Positions 49,819-57,409 of a stretch of 64,000 nt of DNA are shown one piece after another. Every line of letters starts with the position of its first letter. Position 1 is the first letter of the stretch. The stretch is from contig DATKYS010000051.1 of the NCBI GenBank assembly GCA_035528375.1, positions 1 to 64,000 on the forward strand, written 5' to 3'. The stretch is from a bacterium. Lineage in GTDB: Bacteria; RBG-13-66-14. A program made the position numbers and the translations under genes. Under the pieces are notes generated by a model. That model worked only from the letters and a program-made list of their open reading frames with translations, ran no database searches and was not told the DNA's origin.

Positions 49819-51405
49819 CTACTCGGCAGGCCCCTCCGCCCGCGGTTCCAGAATCAGCCGCTCCCGGGGGTAATCGAAGATCACGGCGGCGAAGCGAACG
49901 AGAAAGGGCAGCCCCAGCAGCGCGTCGGCGTCCATGACGGACAGCGGCCCCCCGGCCTCGCCCAGGGTGTAGGTCACCCGGGGGTCGTCCACCCGCCAGA
50001 ACGAAGGATGTACGCCCGTCGCCGGTTGAGCGCCGACGAGGTAGTAATCCGCCTGCCGTAAGAGCGCCCCCATGATCCCGCCGAGCCCCGTCAGGCTCAT
50101 GAAGGTGTAATCCCCGGGCTGCGCCCCCGAGAGGTCCATCAGCCGGCCCGCGCTGCGCGGCAGGACCAGGAGCTCCAGCGGCGACCCCGAATCCAGTATG
50201 AAGGAAAGGCCGCCCACCCCCTCCAATTCGCCCGGGACCTGCGGCAGCCGCCCCGGCAGGTGTATCGGGACCACCACCGCCCCCGGGGGGACCACGGGCT
50301 CCGCACCGGGCGGCAGGAGCTCCAGGGTGCCGGCCTCCACGTCCAGCCGCGCCGGGACCTGACCCAGCAGATCGTAACCGATCAGCCCGTCGAAGGGGGC
50401 GACGAGGCTCAACAGGAACGACGGCTCCCCGATGACCACCGTCTGCCCCTCGAGTGTCACCGGCCCGATTACGAGCCCGTCCACCACGGCCACGCCGTGC
50501 CCCGTGGCGTCGTTGCCCAGGGAGACGACCAGGCTCTCGCCGACGGGGACGAGCCCGAGTTTTTCAGCGACATCGGGCCGAAGGTAGCTTATCGCCGCGC
50601 CGGAATCCACCGCGAGCTCCAGCTCGAGGCCGCCCACGGTCGCCGACGCCAGGAGCATACCACCCGCCAGGCGCAACGGGATGGTGCGCTCCGCGCTCTC
50701 GTCGTAGACCAGGCCCGAGGGCTCGGGCGGGGTCAGGTCCACCTCCCCGGGGTCCAGCTCCCGGAACTCCGCCCGCTCGAGCTCGTAGGCGGGGGAATCG
50801 CCGGGGTTCACGGAGACGGTGCGGGAGAGGTGCGGCGCCCCGTCGCCCGGCTCGCCGAAGCCCGCGTACCAGATACGTTCGTCGAAGAACACCTCGGCCC
50901 CGGACAGGCGCCCGTCGGGCTCCAGGGTGAGCCTGAGCAGCGCCCCGTCCCAGTTTAAAATCACCTCGCCCTCCGGCCCGAAGGAGGGTTCGAGCTCCAG
51001 GTAGGCCCCGCTCAGGAACAGGGCGTTGATCGCCGCCTCCTCGTTCTCGCGGGGGGAGAGGCGGCGGACGGCGCCCCCCGTGGTCTTTTCCAATCCCCCG
51101 TCCGGCGACCAGACGACGAGCCCCTGGTCGGGACCGCTGAGCGGGATGATCCGGAAACCCTCCAGCGAGCCGTCCTCCCCGAGGCGGTACTCCAGCTCCG
51201 ACTCGGTGAGGTACCCCAGGACGTCCGTGGTGAAGATGAGGCTCCCCGCGCGGGGGAGCTCCCCCCGTCCCAGGACGAGCCGTTGGTGAACCTCCCAGAG
51301 GGCCCCGGCGTCGCCGGCCCCTTCGCACCCGGGAAGCCACGCCGCCGCCAGCGCCAGGGCGAGGGGGAGGGACAGGGCGTTCCGCTGGAGAGTCTTTCCC
51401 GTCAT
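49819..51405 (-). CDS. Lipoprotein with two retropepsin-like aspartic protease domains
   Basis: A 528-residue protein. The N-terminus ends in WLPGC, a lipobox-like site at about residue 26. The first half (about 30-220) is a beta-rich domain without recognised family. Two retropepsin-type halves follow: LELAVDSGAAISYLRPDVAEKLGL with GLIGYDLL, and LSFILDSGSPLELLVLPRSAG with DALLGLPFLVRF. Each has the catalytic D-S/T-G triad, so it may be a two-domain aspartyl peptidase or a degenerate binding protein. The next gene upstream is a related protein, and only 7 bases separate them, so they are co-expressed. Confidence 0.85.
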   Translation of the reverse strand: MTGKTLQRNALSLPLALALAAAWLPGCEGAGDAGALWEVHQRLVLGRGELPRAGSLIFTTDVLGYLTESELEYRLGEDGSLEGFRIIPLSGPDQGLVVWSPDGGLEKTTGGAVRRLSPRENEEAAINALFLSGAYLELEPSFGPEGEVILNWDGALLRLTLEPDGRLSGAEVFFDERIWYAGFGEPGDGAPHLSRTVSVNPGDSPAYELERAEFRELDPGEVDLTPPEPSGLVYDESAERTIPLRLAGGMLLASATVGGLELELAVDSGAAISYLRPDVAEKLGLVPVGESLVVSLGNDATGHGVAVVDGLVIGPVTLEGQTVVIGEPSFLLSLVAPFDGLIGYDLLGQVPARLDVEAGTLELLPPGAEPVVPPGAVVVPIHLPGRLPQVPGELEGVGGLSFILDSGSPLELLVLPRSAGRLMDLSGAQPGDYTFMSLTGLGGIMGALLRQADYYLVGAQPATGVHPSFWRVDDPRVTYTLGEAGGPLSVMDADALLGLPFLVRFAAVIFDYPRERLILEPRAEGPAE

Positions 51406-51412
51406 CGGTTTT

Positions 51413-53308
51413 TTACCAAATCTCCTCGGTCGTCATGCGTAATTCCAGCTCCTCCCCGCCGCGCAGGACGGTGAGGGTTCGCTCGGTGCCCGGCTCGGCC
51501 GCCGACCACTCGACGAGATCCAGAGCGGTGAGGATCTCGAGAGGCACGCCGTCAAGGGCCAGGACGACGTCGCCCTCGAGGAGCCCCGCCCGCTCCGCCG
51601 GGGAATTTTCCCAGACGACGACCACCGTGCCGCCCGCCGTGGTGAATCCGAGGCGGTTGGGGGGAACGCCTTCCCCGAGACCGTCGGAGCCCACCTCGAG
51701 AATCAGCCGCCAGTCGGGGTAGTCCAGCGTCACCCGCCGGAAGCGCCGAAGAACGTCCTGCCCGATGTTCCCCAACTCCCGGCTGCGGGCCAGCGCCCCT
51801 TCCGTCTCGCCGGTCAGCACCGCCAGGGGCTCGGGGATGCTCACCGACCCCAGACGCAACTCGCCCGACTTCACCAGCCGGTGGAAGTTCGCCCCGCCGA
51901 AGCCGCTCACCAGCTGCGGCCGCCAGTCCGGATAACGCTCCTCGAGGCCGTACTCCTCCACCGTCGGGCGGTAAACGGTGGTGTAGTTCAGGTTCCCCAG
52001 GTCGAGGGCGAAGTAGCCCCGGACGCCGTCGAGCTCCGCCTCCACCGCGGGGATGCCCTCGTCCAGCCGGAGCGGCAGAATCTCGATGACGCCGGGCTCG
52101 GGCTCCGGCGGCACGTAGGTCTCCGGGTCGTAAATCGTGAGCGCGGACTCCGCGTAATCTATCTCGACCACGGTCCGGGCGAAGAGCTCGTAGCCCAGGA
52201 TTCCGCCCCATTCCCGGCCGAAGTGCCAACCGAATACGGAGAGGTCCGCCGTCGCCAGGGTCGGCTCCTCGAAGGTCAGGCCGCCGATGGTCAGGCTGTC
52301 GGCCTGCAGGATGCCGACCTCCCCCAGGCCGCCGGTCCCGACCCCCGCCCCGGTGCCGACAGTGGTGATGCCCAGTTCCTCGGCCACCGGCGTGGACAGG
52401 ACGCTCATCGTGGCCCCGCTGTCCAGAATCATCCACACCGGCTCCCCGTTCACCAGGGTCGGGACGAAGATGGCGTCGCCGGTGAACTCAACGGGCACCC
52501 GAACCCGGTCCTCACCCTCCGGGAACACCAGGCGCGCCCCGACCGGCGGGAGGAAGAGGGCCGGGTCCACCGGCTCGTCGAGGGCTACGTCTTCCATCGT
52601 CTGGTCAATCGTGAGGGGCAGCCCCGTGAGGGTGGTGTGGAAGCGGGAGGGAAGACGGAGGCCGGAGAAATCTCTGACATCCGAGCACGTCGTGACGTGG
52701 ACGATCCCGTCCAGCTCGGAGGTGATGCGGCGCAGGGAACCGTCGCCGGAGTCCAGGTGGTAGCGCCGGGGGTGGAAGGGGAGGCCGCCGGACACGGGAC
52801 CGAAGTCCAGCACGTCGCAGGGGGCGCCGTCCACATCCTCGACACCGGCCCAGGCCACGGAAAAGAGGGCCGGGTCGGGGTGACAGTAGAGGAGGGCGTC
52901 CATGACCAGAGAGGTGGTGTAATCCGCGAGCTCGACACCGGCCAGCTCCCGGACCTCGCCGTTGGAAGCGGCGATCCAGCCCCCCTCGGGCGTGATGAGC
53001 ACCAGCTCGTGCAGGGGACCGAGGGTGACCTCGCTTCTGTAGTAAATCCCCCGGATGAAGTCCCCGGCGTCGCAGGTCCCGTCGGCGTTCACCGCGGGCT
53101 TCTCCGCCGGCAGGACCACCAGGATTTCGGAAAAACCCTCCATCCCGCCCGAGGCGATGGTCCCCGAGTAGCGGATGGACTCCAGCGATTCCCAGATGGC
53201 GTCCACGCCGAGGGATTCCCGGTGCAGGGCGAGGGCGTCCTGCGCCTCCCCGGCGCCGGCGGCCATGACGAGGGACAGAACAAAGACCAGCGTGGCGATC
53301 CGGCGCAT
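51413..53308 (-). CDS. Secreted retropepsin-like protease with PDZ domain
   Basis: A 631-residue exported protein with signal peptide 1-19 (LVMAAGAGEA). After an N-terminal domain like that of the neighbouring lipoprotein (about 25-240), there is a clear retropepsin half MILDSGATMSVLSTPVAEELGI with GGILGYELFART, and a second half in which DLGN replaces DSG (FALDLGNLNYTTV), possibly inactive. From about 545 a PDZ domain follows (GFTTAGGTVVVVWENSPAERAGLLEGDVVLALDGVPL). It is the upstream partner of the lipoprotein gene. Substrate is unknown. Confidence 0.87.
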   Translation of the reverse strand: MRRIATLVFVLSLVMAAGAGEAQDALALHRESLGVDAIWESLESIRYSGTIASGGMEGFSEILVVLPAEKPAVNADGTCDAGDFIRGIYYRSEVTLGPLHELVLITPEGGWIAASNGEVRELAGVELADYTTSLVMDALLYCHPDPALFSVAWAGVEDVDGAPCDVLDFGPVSGGLPFHPRRYHLDSGDGSLRRITSELDGIVHVTTCSDVRDFSGLRLPSRFHTTLTGLPLTIDQTMEDVALDEPVDPALFLPPVGARLVFPEGEDRVRVPVEFTGDAIFVPTLVNGEPVWMILDSGATMSVLSTPVAEELGITTVGTGAGVGTGGLGEVGILQADSLTIGGLTFEEPTLATADLSVFGWHFGREWGGILGYELFARTVVEIDYAESALTIYDPETYVPPEPEPGVIEILPLRLDEGIPAVEAELDGVRGYFALDLGNLNYTTVYRPTVEEYGLEERYPDWRPQLVSGFGGANFHRLVKSGELRLGSVSIPEPLAVLTGETEGALARSRELGNIGQDVLRRFRRVTLDYPDWRLILEVGSDGLGEGVPPNRLGFTTAGGTVVVVWENSPAERAGLLEGDVVLALDGVPLEILTALDLVEWSAAEPGTERTLTVLRGGEELELRMTTEEIW

Positions 53309-53397
53309 CGGTCCGACTCCCGCGTTGACGTTTCGGTTAGATTAAAGGCGCCCCGGGGCCTTGTCAAGCTGCGCCCCGCGGCGGTAAACTCGCCTCG

Positions 53398-53913
53398 ATG
53401 GACGTCCTCATCCACATCTGCTGCGGCATCTGCATCCTCGAGCCGCTCCGGGACCTGCGCGGCGAGGGGCACGACGTGCTCGGGGTGTGGGTCAACCCGA
53501 ACATCGAGCCGGCCGCCGAGCACGACCGCCGCCTGGACGCCCTGGGGACCGTCGTCCGGGTCGAGGGGCTGCCGTTGGTGCGCCTGGACGCGCCGGAGTT
53601 TTCGCCTCCCGCGGCGGAGCCCTCCGACGAGCGCTGCGGCTATTGCTACCGCCTGCGCCTCCTCCCCACGGCCCGCCTCGCCGCCGAGTCCGGCGCCGCC
53701 TTCACCACCACACTTTTATTCTCCCGCCATCAGCGCCACGAATTGATAAAAAGCGTCGCGGAACAGGTGGCCGCCGAGACCGGGGCGGAGTTCCTCTACC
53801 GTGACTGGCGGCCGCTCTTCGCCCGGGGCCAGAGCCGGGCCCGGCGGCTCGGCATCTACCGCCAGCGCTACTGCGGCTGCCTGCCCAGCCTCGACGCCCG
53901 GCTGAAGGAGTAG
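53398..53913 (+). CDS. queH: Epoxyqueuosine reductase QueH
   Basis: A 171-residue cytoplasmic enzyme catalysing the last step to queuosine in tRNA. It has the QueH cysteine clusters: HICCGIC at the N-terminus (Cys8, Cys9, Cys12), DERCGYCYRLRL, and RYCGCLPS near the end, binding the iron-sulfur and additional metal. AAFTTTLLFSRHQRHELIK and EFLYRDWRPLF are other signatures. The N-terminal Cys-Cys-Gly-Ile-Cys replaces the more usual CCAPC. No other queuosine gene is here. Divergent from the retropepsin operon. Confidence 0.9.
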   Translation: MDVLIHICCGICILEPLRDLRGEGHDVLGVWVNPNIEPAAEHDRRLDALGTVVRVEGLPLVRLDAPEFSPPAAEPSDERCGYCYRLRLLPTARLAAESGAAFTTTLLFSRHQRHELIKSVAEQVAAETGAEFLYRDWRPLFARGQSRARRLGIYRQRYCGCLPSLDARLKE

Positions 53914-54185
53914 GGCGGGATTTTACCCCCACCGCTACCTCTACGAAATCCCCCGTATGCGCGTTGCGATGACGTAGGGGCCGACCTTTAGGTCGGCCCG
54001 TTCTTCAAAGGCAACCCTCACCCTTTATCCCGCTCCCACGGGGAGAGGGGGGCCGCTTCACCCCTCACCCCGGCTATATCCCAAACGTAGGGCGGGGATT
54101 TTAATCCCCGCCGCTTTACCCCCCACCCCAACCCGTAAGCGCGCTTCCCCCCAGAGGGGGGAGGGGACCGCGGGACGACTTCACT
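53914..54185. repeat. Intergenic palindromic repeat mosaic, cluster 10
   Basis: GGCCGACCTTTAGGTCGGCC near 53980-53999, CTCCCACGGGGAGAG near 54034-54048, a GCGGGGATTTTAATCCCCGC type near 54093-54112 and CCCCCCAGAGGGGGGAGGGG near 54149-54168 lie between queH and hicA. Confidence 0.8.
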
Positions 54186-54208
54186 TCTTCGTCCAACCGT
54201 CAACTCTT

Positions 54209-54231
54209 AAAAAAAACCGGCCGCAGGGCCG
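54209..54231 (-). terminator. Terminator of the hicBA operon
   Basis: On the minus strand CGGCC pairs with GGCCG around a CTGC loop, followed by G and eight T residues, 22 bases after the hicA stop. Confidence 0.75.
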
Positions 54232-54252
54232 TTCTCTTTTACAGGCTCTCGT

Positions 54253-54438
54253 TCAAGGTTGTGGAATCCCCAGGTCGGCGCATATCTTCTTCGCCAATGT
54301 ATCGCTGATCCCGGTGTGCCTGGGGACCGTGGACATCTTTCCCGTCGTCGCATTCACGAATACGCTGTGCTTACCACCCTCGCGTTTCAGAAGGCACCCG
54401 GACCCGATCAAATGCTGGATCAGATCCCGGCGTTTCAT
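54253..54438 (-). CDS. hicA: HicA-type mRNA interferase toxin
   Basis: A 61-residue double-stranded-RNA-binding-fold protein: KRRDLIQHLIGSGCLLKREGGKHSVFVN contains the catalytic histidine (GGKH, about residue 23) that cleaves mRNA. The rest (STVPRHTGISDTLAKKICADLGI) is standard. It overlaps the end of hicB by 4 bases. Gene order is antitoxin first, which is one of the two arrangements known. Confidence 0.92.
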   Translation of the reverse strand: MKRRDLIQHLIGSGCLLKREGGKHSVFVNATTGKMSTVPRHTGISDTLAKKICADLGIPQP

Positions 54439-54656
54439 GCCGTCAGCTGCAAGGGTTCCCGGATAACCTCAGTATTCTCCAATCGTTTTTCCGCTTCCTC
54501 CCGGTAGCACTCCAGCAACAGCCGGACCGCGTCGAGAAGATTCTCCCGGGCCTCTTCGAGGGTCGCGCCCTGGGTGTTCGCGCCGGGAAGCTCTTCCACG
54601 AAGGCGATATAGCCTTCCGGCACTTTCTGAAAAACAGCGGTCAGCTGCACTTTCAT
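54435..54656 (-). CDS. hicB: HicB-type antitoxin
   Basis: Starting at ATG 54656 (GGAG a few bases ahead) this is 73 residues. It has the partial RNase H fold of HicB: KVQLTAVFQKVPEGYIAFVEELPGANTQGATLEEARENLLDAVRLLLECY. There is no separate DNA-binding domain at the C-terminus, so autoregulation may be indirect. A TATACT -10 at 54693-54698 (minus strand) lies ahead without a clear -35. A longer frame to 54704 would cover that -10. Confidence 0.9.
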   Translation of the reverse strand: MKVQLTAVFQKVPEGYIAFVEELPGANTQGATLEEARENLLDAVRLLLECYREEAEKRLENTEVIREPLQLTA

Positions 54657-54726
54657 CTCCGCTCCTCCATCCGCCGGACGAAACCTGGGTACAGTATAGC
54701 TCATTTTTCAACCAAGCGGCTGGTTT

Positions 54727-54800
54727 TACCCCTCACCCTAGCCCGTAGGCGAGCCTCCCCCCAAAGGGGGGAGGGGACAAGCGACCCTCACCCCAGCCCG
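54727..54800. repeat. Repeat tract between hicB and gpsA
   Basis: A CCCTCACCCTAGCCCGTAGGCGAGCC tract and CCCCAAAGGGGGGAGGGG occupy this divergent gap. Confidence 0.6.
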
Positions 54801-54820
54801 TTCCGACAAACGGCCCCGGT

Positions 54821-54849
54821 TTGACTCACCGCGGGGCGGGGGCTATAAT
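54821..54849 (+). promoter_or_regulatory. Promoter of gpsA
   Basis: TTGACT (54821-54826), a 17-base spacer and a perfect TATAAT (54844-54849). The start codon is 30 bases on. Confidence 0.85.
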
Positions 54850-54879
54850 GCCCCGGCGGTCAGCCTTCGCGGGGGATTT

Positions 54880-55887
54880 GTGAAACTGCCCGATAAAATC
54901 GCCGTCATGGGGGCCGGGAGCTGGGGCACCGCCCTGGCCATCGCCTTCGACTACGCGGGCGTCCCGGTCACCCTCTGGGCCCACACACCCGCCCTGGCCG
55001 CCAAACTCTCCCTGCACCGGGAGAACGTGGACTACCTCCCCGGCGCTCGGCTGCCCGATTCGATAAAAATCACCGATGACATCGCCGAGGCGGCCCGCGG
55101 CGCGGGGACGGTCTTCTCCATGGGGCCGACCCAGTTCGCCCGCGACGTCATCACCCGCTTCAAACCGTACCTCACCAAGGGCGCCATCGTCGTCAACGCC
55201 GCCAAGGGCATCGAGCGCACCAGCCACCAGACGATGACCGAGCTGGCCGAGGAGGTGCTCCCCGACCGGTTCCACAAGCGGCTGAGCGTGCTCTCGGGGC
55301 CGAACTTCGCCGAGGAGGTGGCCCAGGGGCTCCCCGCCGCCGCCGTCATCGCCAGCCGCTCCAAGGCCGCCGCCCGTTGGATCCAGCAGAAGCTATCCTC
55401 CGACCGCCTCCGCCTCTACACCTCCAACGACCCCATCGGCGCCGACATCGGCGGCTCGATGAAGAACATCTTCGCCATCGCCGCCGGGGCCATAGACGCC
55501 CTGGGGCTGGGGGACAACGCCCGCGCCGCGCTCATCACCCGCGCCCTCGTCGAGATAGCCCGCCTGGGCAAGGCCGTCAGCGCCAAGGGAAAAACCTTCA
55601 AGGGGCTCTCCGGCCTGGGCGACCTCCTCCTCTCCTGCTCCAGCCCCAAGAGCCGCAACTACAACGTGGGCTACCGCCTGGGGCGGGGGGAGAGCCTGCG
55701 GGACATCCTGGCCGACATGGTCCACGTCGCCGAGGGTGTGCCCACCACCGTTGCCGCCACGGCCCTCGCCGAGCGCCACAAAATCGAGCTCCCCATCACC
55801 GCCGAGGTCTTCCGGATGCTATACGGGGAGAAGAGCCCCGCCGACTGCGTCCGCGACCTGATGACCCGGGAGCTCAAGCCCGAGTAG
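54880..55887 (+). CDS. gpsA: NAD(P)+-dependent glycerol-3-phosphate dehydrogenase
   Basis: A 335-residue cytoplasmic enzyme making sn-glycerol-3-phosphate for phospholipid synthesis. The Rossmann motif VMGAGSWGTALA starts at residue 9, followed by the conserved VNAAKGIE, LSGPNFAEEVA and GGSMKNIFAIAAG with the catalytic lysine. GLSGLGDLLLSC and LGRGE are further landmarks. It starts at GTG 54880 with GGGGGA upstream. It stands alone with its own promoter. Confidence 0.96.
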   Translation: MKLPDKIAVMGAGSWGTALAIAFDYAGVPVTLWAHTPALAAKLSLHRENVDYLPGARLPDSIKITDDIAEAARGAGTVFSMGPTQFARDVITRFKPYLTKGAIVVNAAKGIERTSHQTMTELAEEVLPDRFHKRLSVLSGPNFAEEVAQGLPAAAVIASRSKAAARWIQQKLSSDRLRLYTSNDPIGADIGGSMKNIFAIAAGAIDALGLGDNARAALITRALVEIARLGKAVSAKGKTFKGLSGLGDLLLSCSSPKSRNYNVGYRLGRGESLRDILADMVHVAEGVPTTVAATALAERHKIELPITAEVFRMLYGEKSPADCVRDLMTRELKPE

Positions 55888-55902
55888 TCGCGACCTTTCC
55901 CT

Positions 55903-56250
55903 AAATGTAGGGCGGGGACTTCTGTCCCCGCCGCCGGCCCCGACCCTCACCCCGGCCCGTCGGCGAGCCGCTCCCTAGAAGGGAGAGGGGGCCGTCGCAC
56001 CCTTTATCCGCGCCTGCGATAACGTAGGGCGGCCCCTCTGCGGGCCGCCGCGAATTGCAATGACGTAGGGGCCGACCGACGGCGCGCCGTTCAGGTCGGC
56101 CCGTCTCGACATGGTGCCCGTAGGGCGGGGAACCGAGAGAAGCGAGCTATGCGAAGCAAATCCTTTCCCCGCCGTTTTCACGTTCCCGGCCCCGACCCTC
56201 ACCCTATCCCTCTCCCTAAAAGGGAGAGGGGGTCGTCCGCGGGCGTCTTT
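55903..56250. repeat. Intergenic palindromic repeat mosaic, cluster 11
   Basis: A GCGGGGACTTCTGTCCCCGC type near 55911-55930, CTCCCTAGAAGGGAGAG near 55972-55988, a GTAGGGCGGCCCCTCTGCGGGCCGCC type near 56023-56049, a GGCCGACCGACGGCG type near 56069-56101, a long-loop element near 56121-56172 and CTCCCTAAAAGGGAGAG near 56212-56228 fill the gap. Confidence 0.8.
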
Positions 56251-56271
56251 TTGTTCCCCCCGAGTATCGGA

Positions 56272-57375
56272 TTAAAACTCCGCCTTGACGGCGCCCCAAC
56301 TCGTCTGCACCACGTTGAGCTCCTCGGTGGTAAAGCTCCAGACGAAGTCGTATCTCATCTCACGACCGGTACGATCCGCCAGGCAACCGTCCACGGTGCA
56401 GGTGATGAGGTCCACCGGCAGGTCCTCGTCGGGGGTGAATGTGCAGACGACATCGGTCCAGTCGCTGTCATCAATCACGAGCGTTCCCGGAATCTCGCCC
56501 GCGGGCCGGGGATTACAGCTCGTCGAGAGGGAAGACGAACCGGCGCGCAGGGCTCTGTCTCCCGATCGCCGCGACTGGTCCTCCGCCGTGAAGACTATCG
56601 TGGAAACTTCAATTCCAAACATCCCGCTGCAACAGTGGAACACGATGTCCCTGCCCACCGGCACGTCGGATTCCCCGTCATCGGGGTCCATGCCCTCCAC
56701 CCAAGGTCGGGGGGAGGTATCGTACCCTATCGCGAATTTGATGGCGTTGTTGTAGAGCACCCAGCCGTCGCCGTCCCAAAAGTGGTAGTCACCGGGGCAC
56801 AGGTTGACGGCGGCAGCGAAGCACCATTCACTGACCGCCACCATGTCGGTGCCGTTTTCCAGGTCGGCGATCCAGATAGCGCCGCTCTCCGTCGAGATGT
56901 ACTGCCAGTAGTTGATGTGGGAAATGCTCGAAACGCCGTCCATGATGCCCCAGTAATCTTCGTAATCGCCCAGGCGGGTGCTGGAGTGATAGGTGTAGCC
57001 GCGGGTCAGGGGGCAGTAGTCAGGGTCGCTGGCGTAACGGCCGGCGATGCCCCAGCTGCCCGAGTCGTGAGCGAAGCAGCAGGATACGACGCCGCCGTAG
57101 TAGTCTAAGTAGTCGGCCAGGTTATTCCCGAAGGCCGTGGGGTCGTCGTAGGCGTAGTTGCTCCACGTGAAGACGACGCCGTAATCGTTCAGGGTGTCCA
57201 TGCTGGGGGTGGTCGTGGTGCAGTCCAGGAATGTAACGCTGTCGTAGTAGGGGTCGCCGCCGATGTAGGTTTGGGCGTCCGAGGTTGCGCCGGGGTCGGT
57301 GTGGCAGATCAAGATGTCGTACCGCCCCGCGATAGCCGCGGTAACGACCACCAAGACTAACAACGCTCTTCGCAT
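56272..57375 (-). CDS. Secreted protein with Ig-like (Big_5) domain and SWG tail (copy 1)
   Basis: A 367-residue exported protein, signal peptide 1-17 (LVLVVVTAAIAG). Residues 17-220 may form a Rossmann-like flavodoxin/GATase-type fold (DILICHTDPGATSD, DYGVVFTWSNYAYDDP), reminiscent of ThuA-like domains. Residues about 225-350 contain a SbsA/Big_5 Ig-like domain (GMDPDDGESDVPVGRDIVFHC...CTFTPDEDLPVDLITCTVDG). It ends WSFTTEELNVVQTSWGAVKAEF. The last 11 residues share the SWG-x-(I/V)KA-x-F tail of the DNRLRE proteins at 7-9 kb. A paralogue lies upstream, 34 bases away. Confidence 0.8.
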   Translation of the reverse strand: MRRALLVLVVVTAAIAGRYDILICHTDPGATSDAQTYIGGDPYYDSVTFLDCTTTTPSMDTLNDYGVVFTWSNYAYDDPTAFGNNLADYLDYYGGVVSCCFAHDSGSWGIAGRYASDPDYCPLTRGYTYHSSTRLGDYEDYWGIMDGVSSISHINYWQYISTESGAIWIADLENGTDMVAVSEWCFAAAVNLCPGDYHFWDGDGWVLYNNAIKFAIGYDTSPRPWVEGMDPDDGESDVPVGRDIVFHCCSGMFGIEVSTIVFTAEDQSRRSGDRALRAGSSSLSTSCNPRPAGEIPGTLVIDDSDWTDVVCTFTPDEDLPVDLITCTVDGCLADRTGREMRYDFVWSFTTEELNVVQTSWGAVKAEF

Positions 57376-57409
57376 TTTCTCCTCCTTTGGTTGAACGTTC
57401 CCGGATTAT

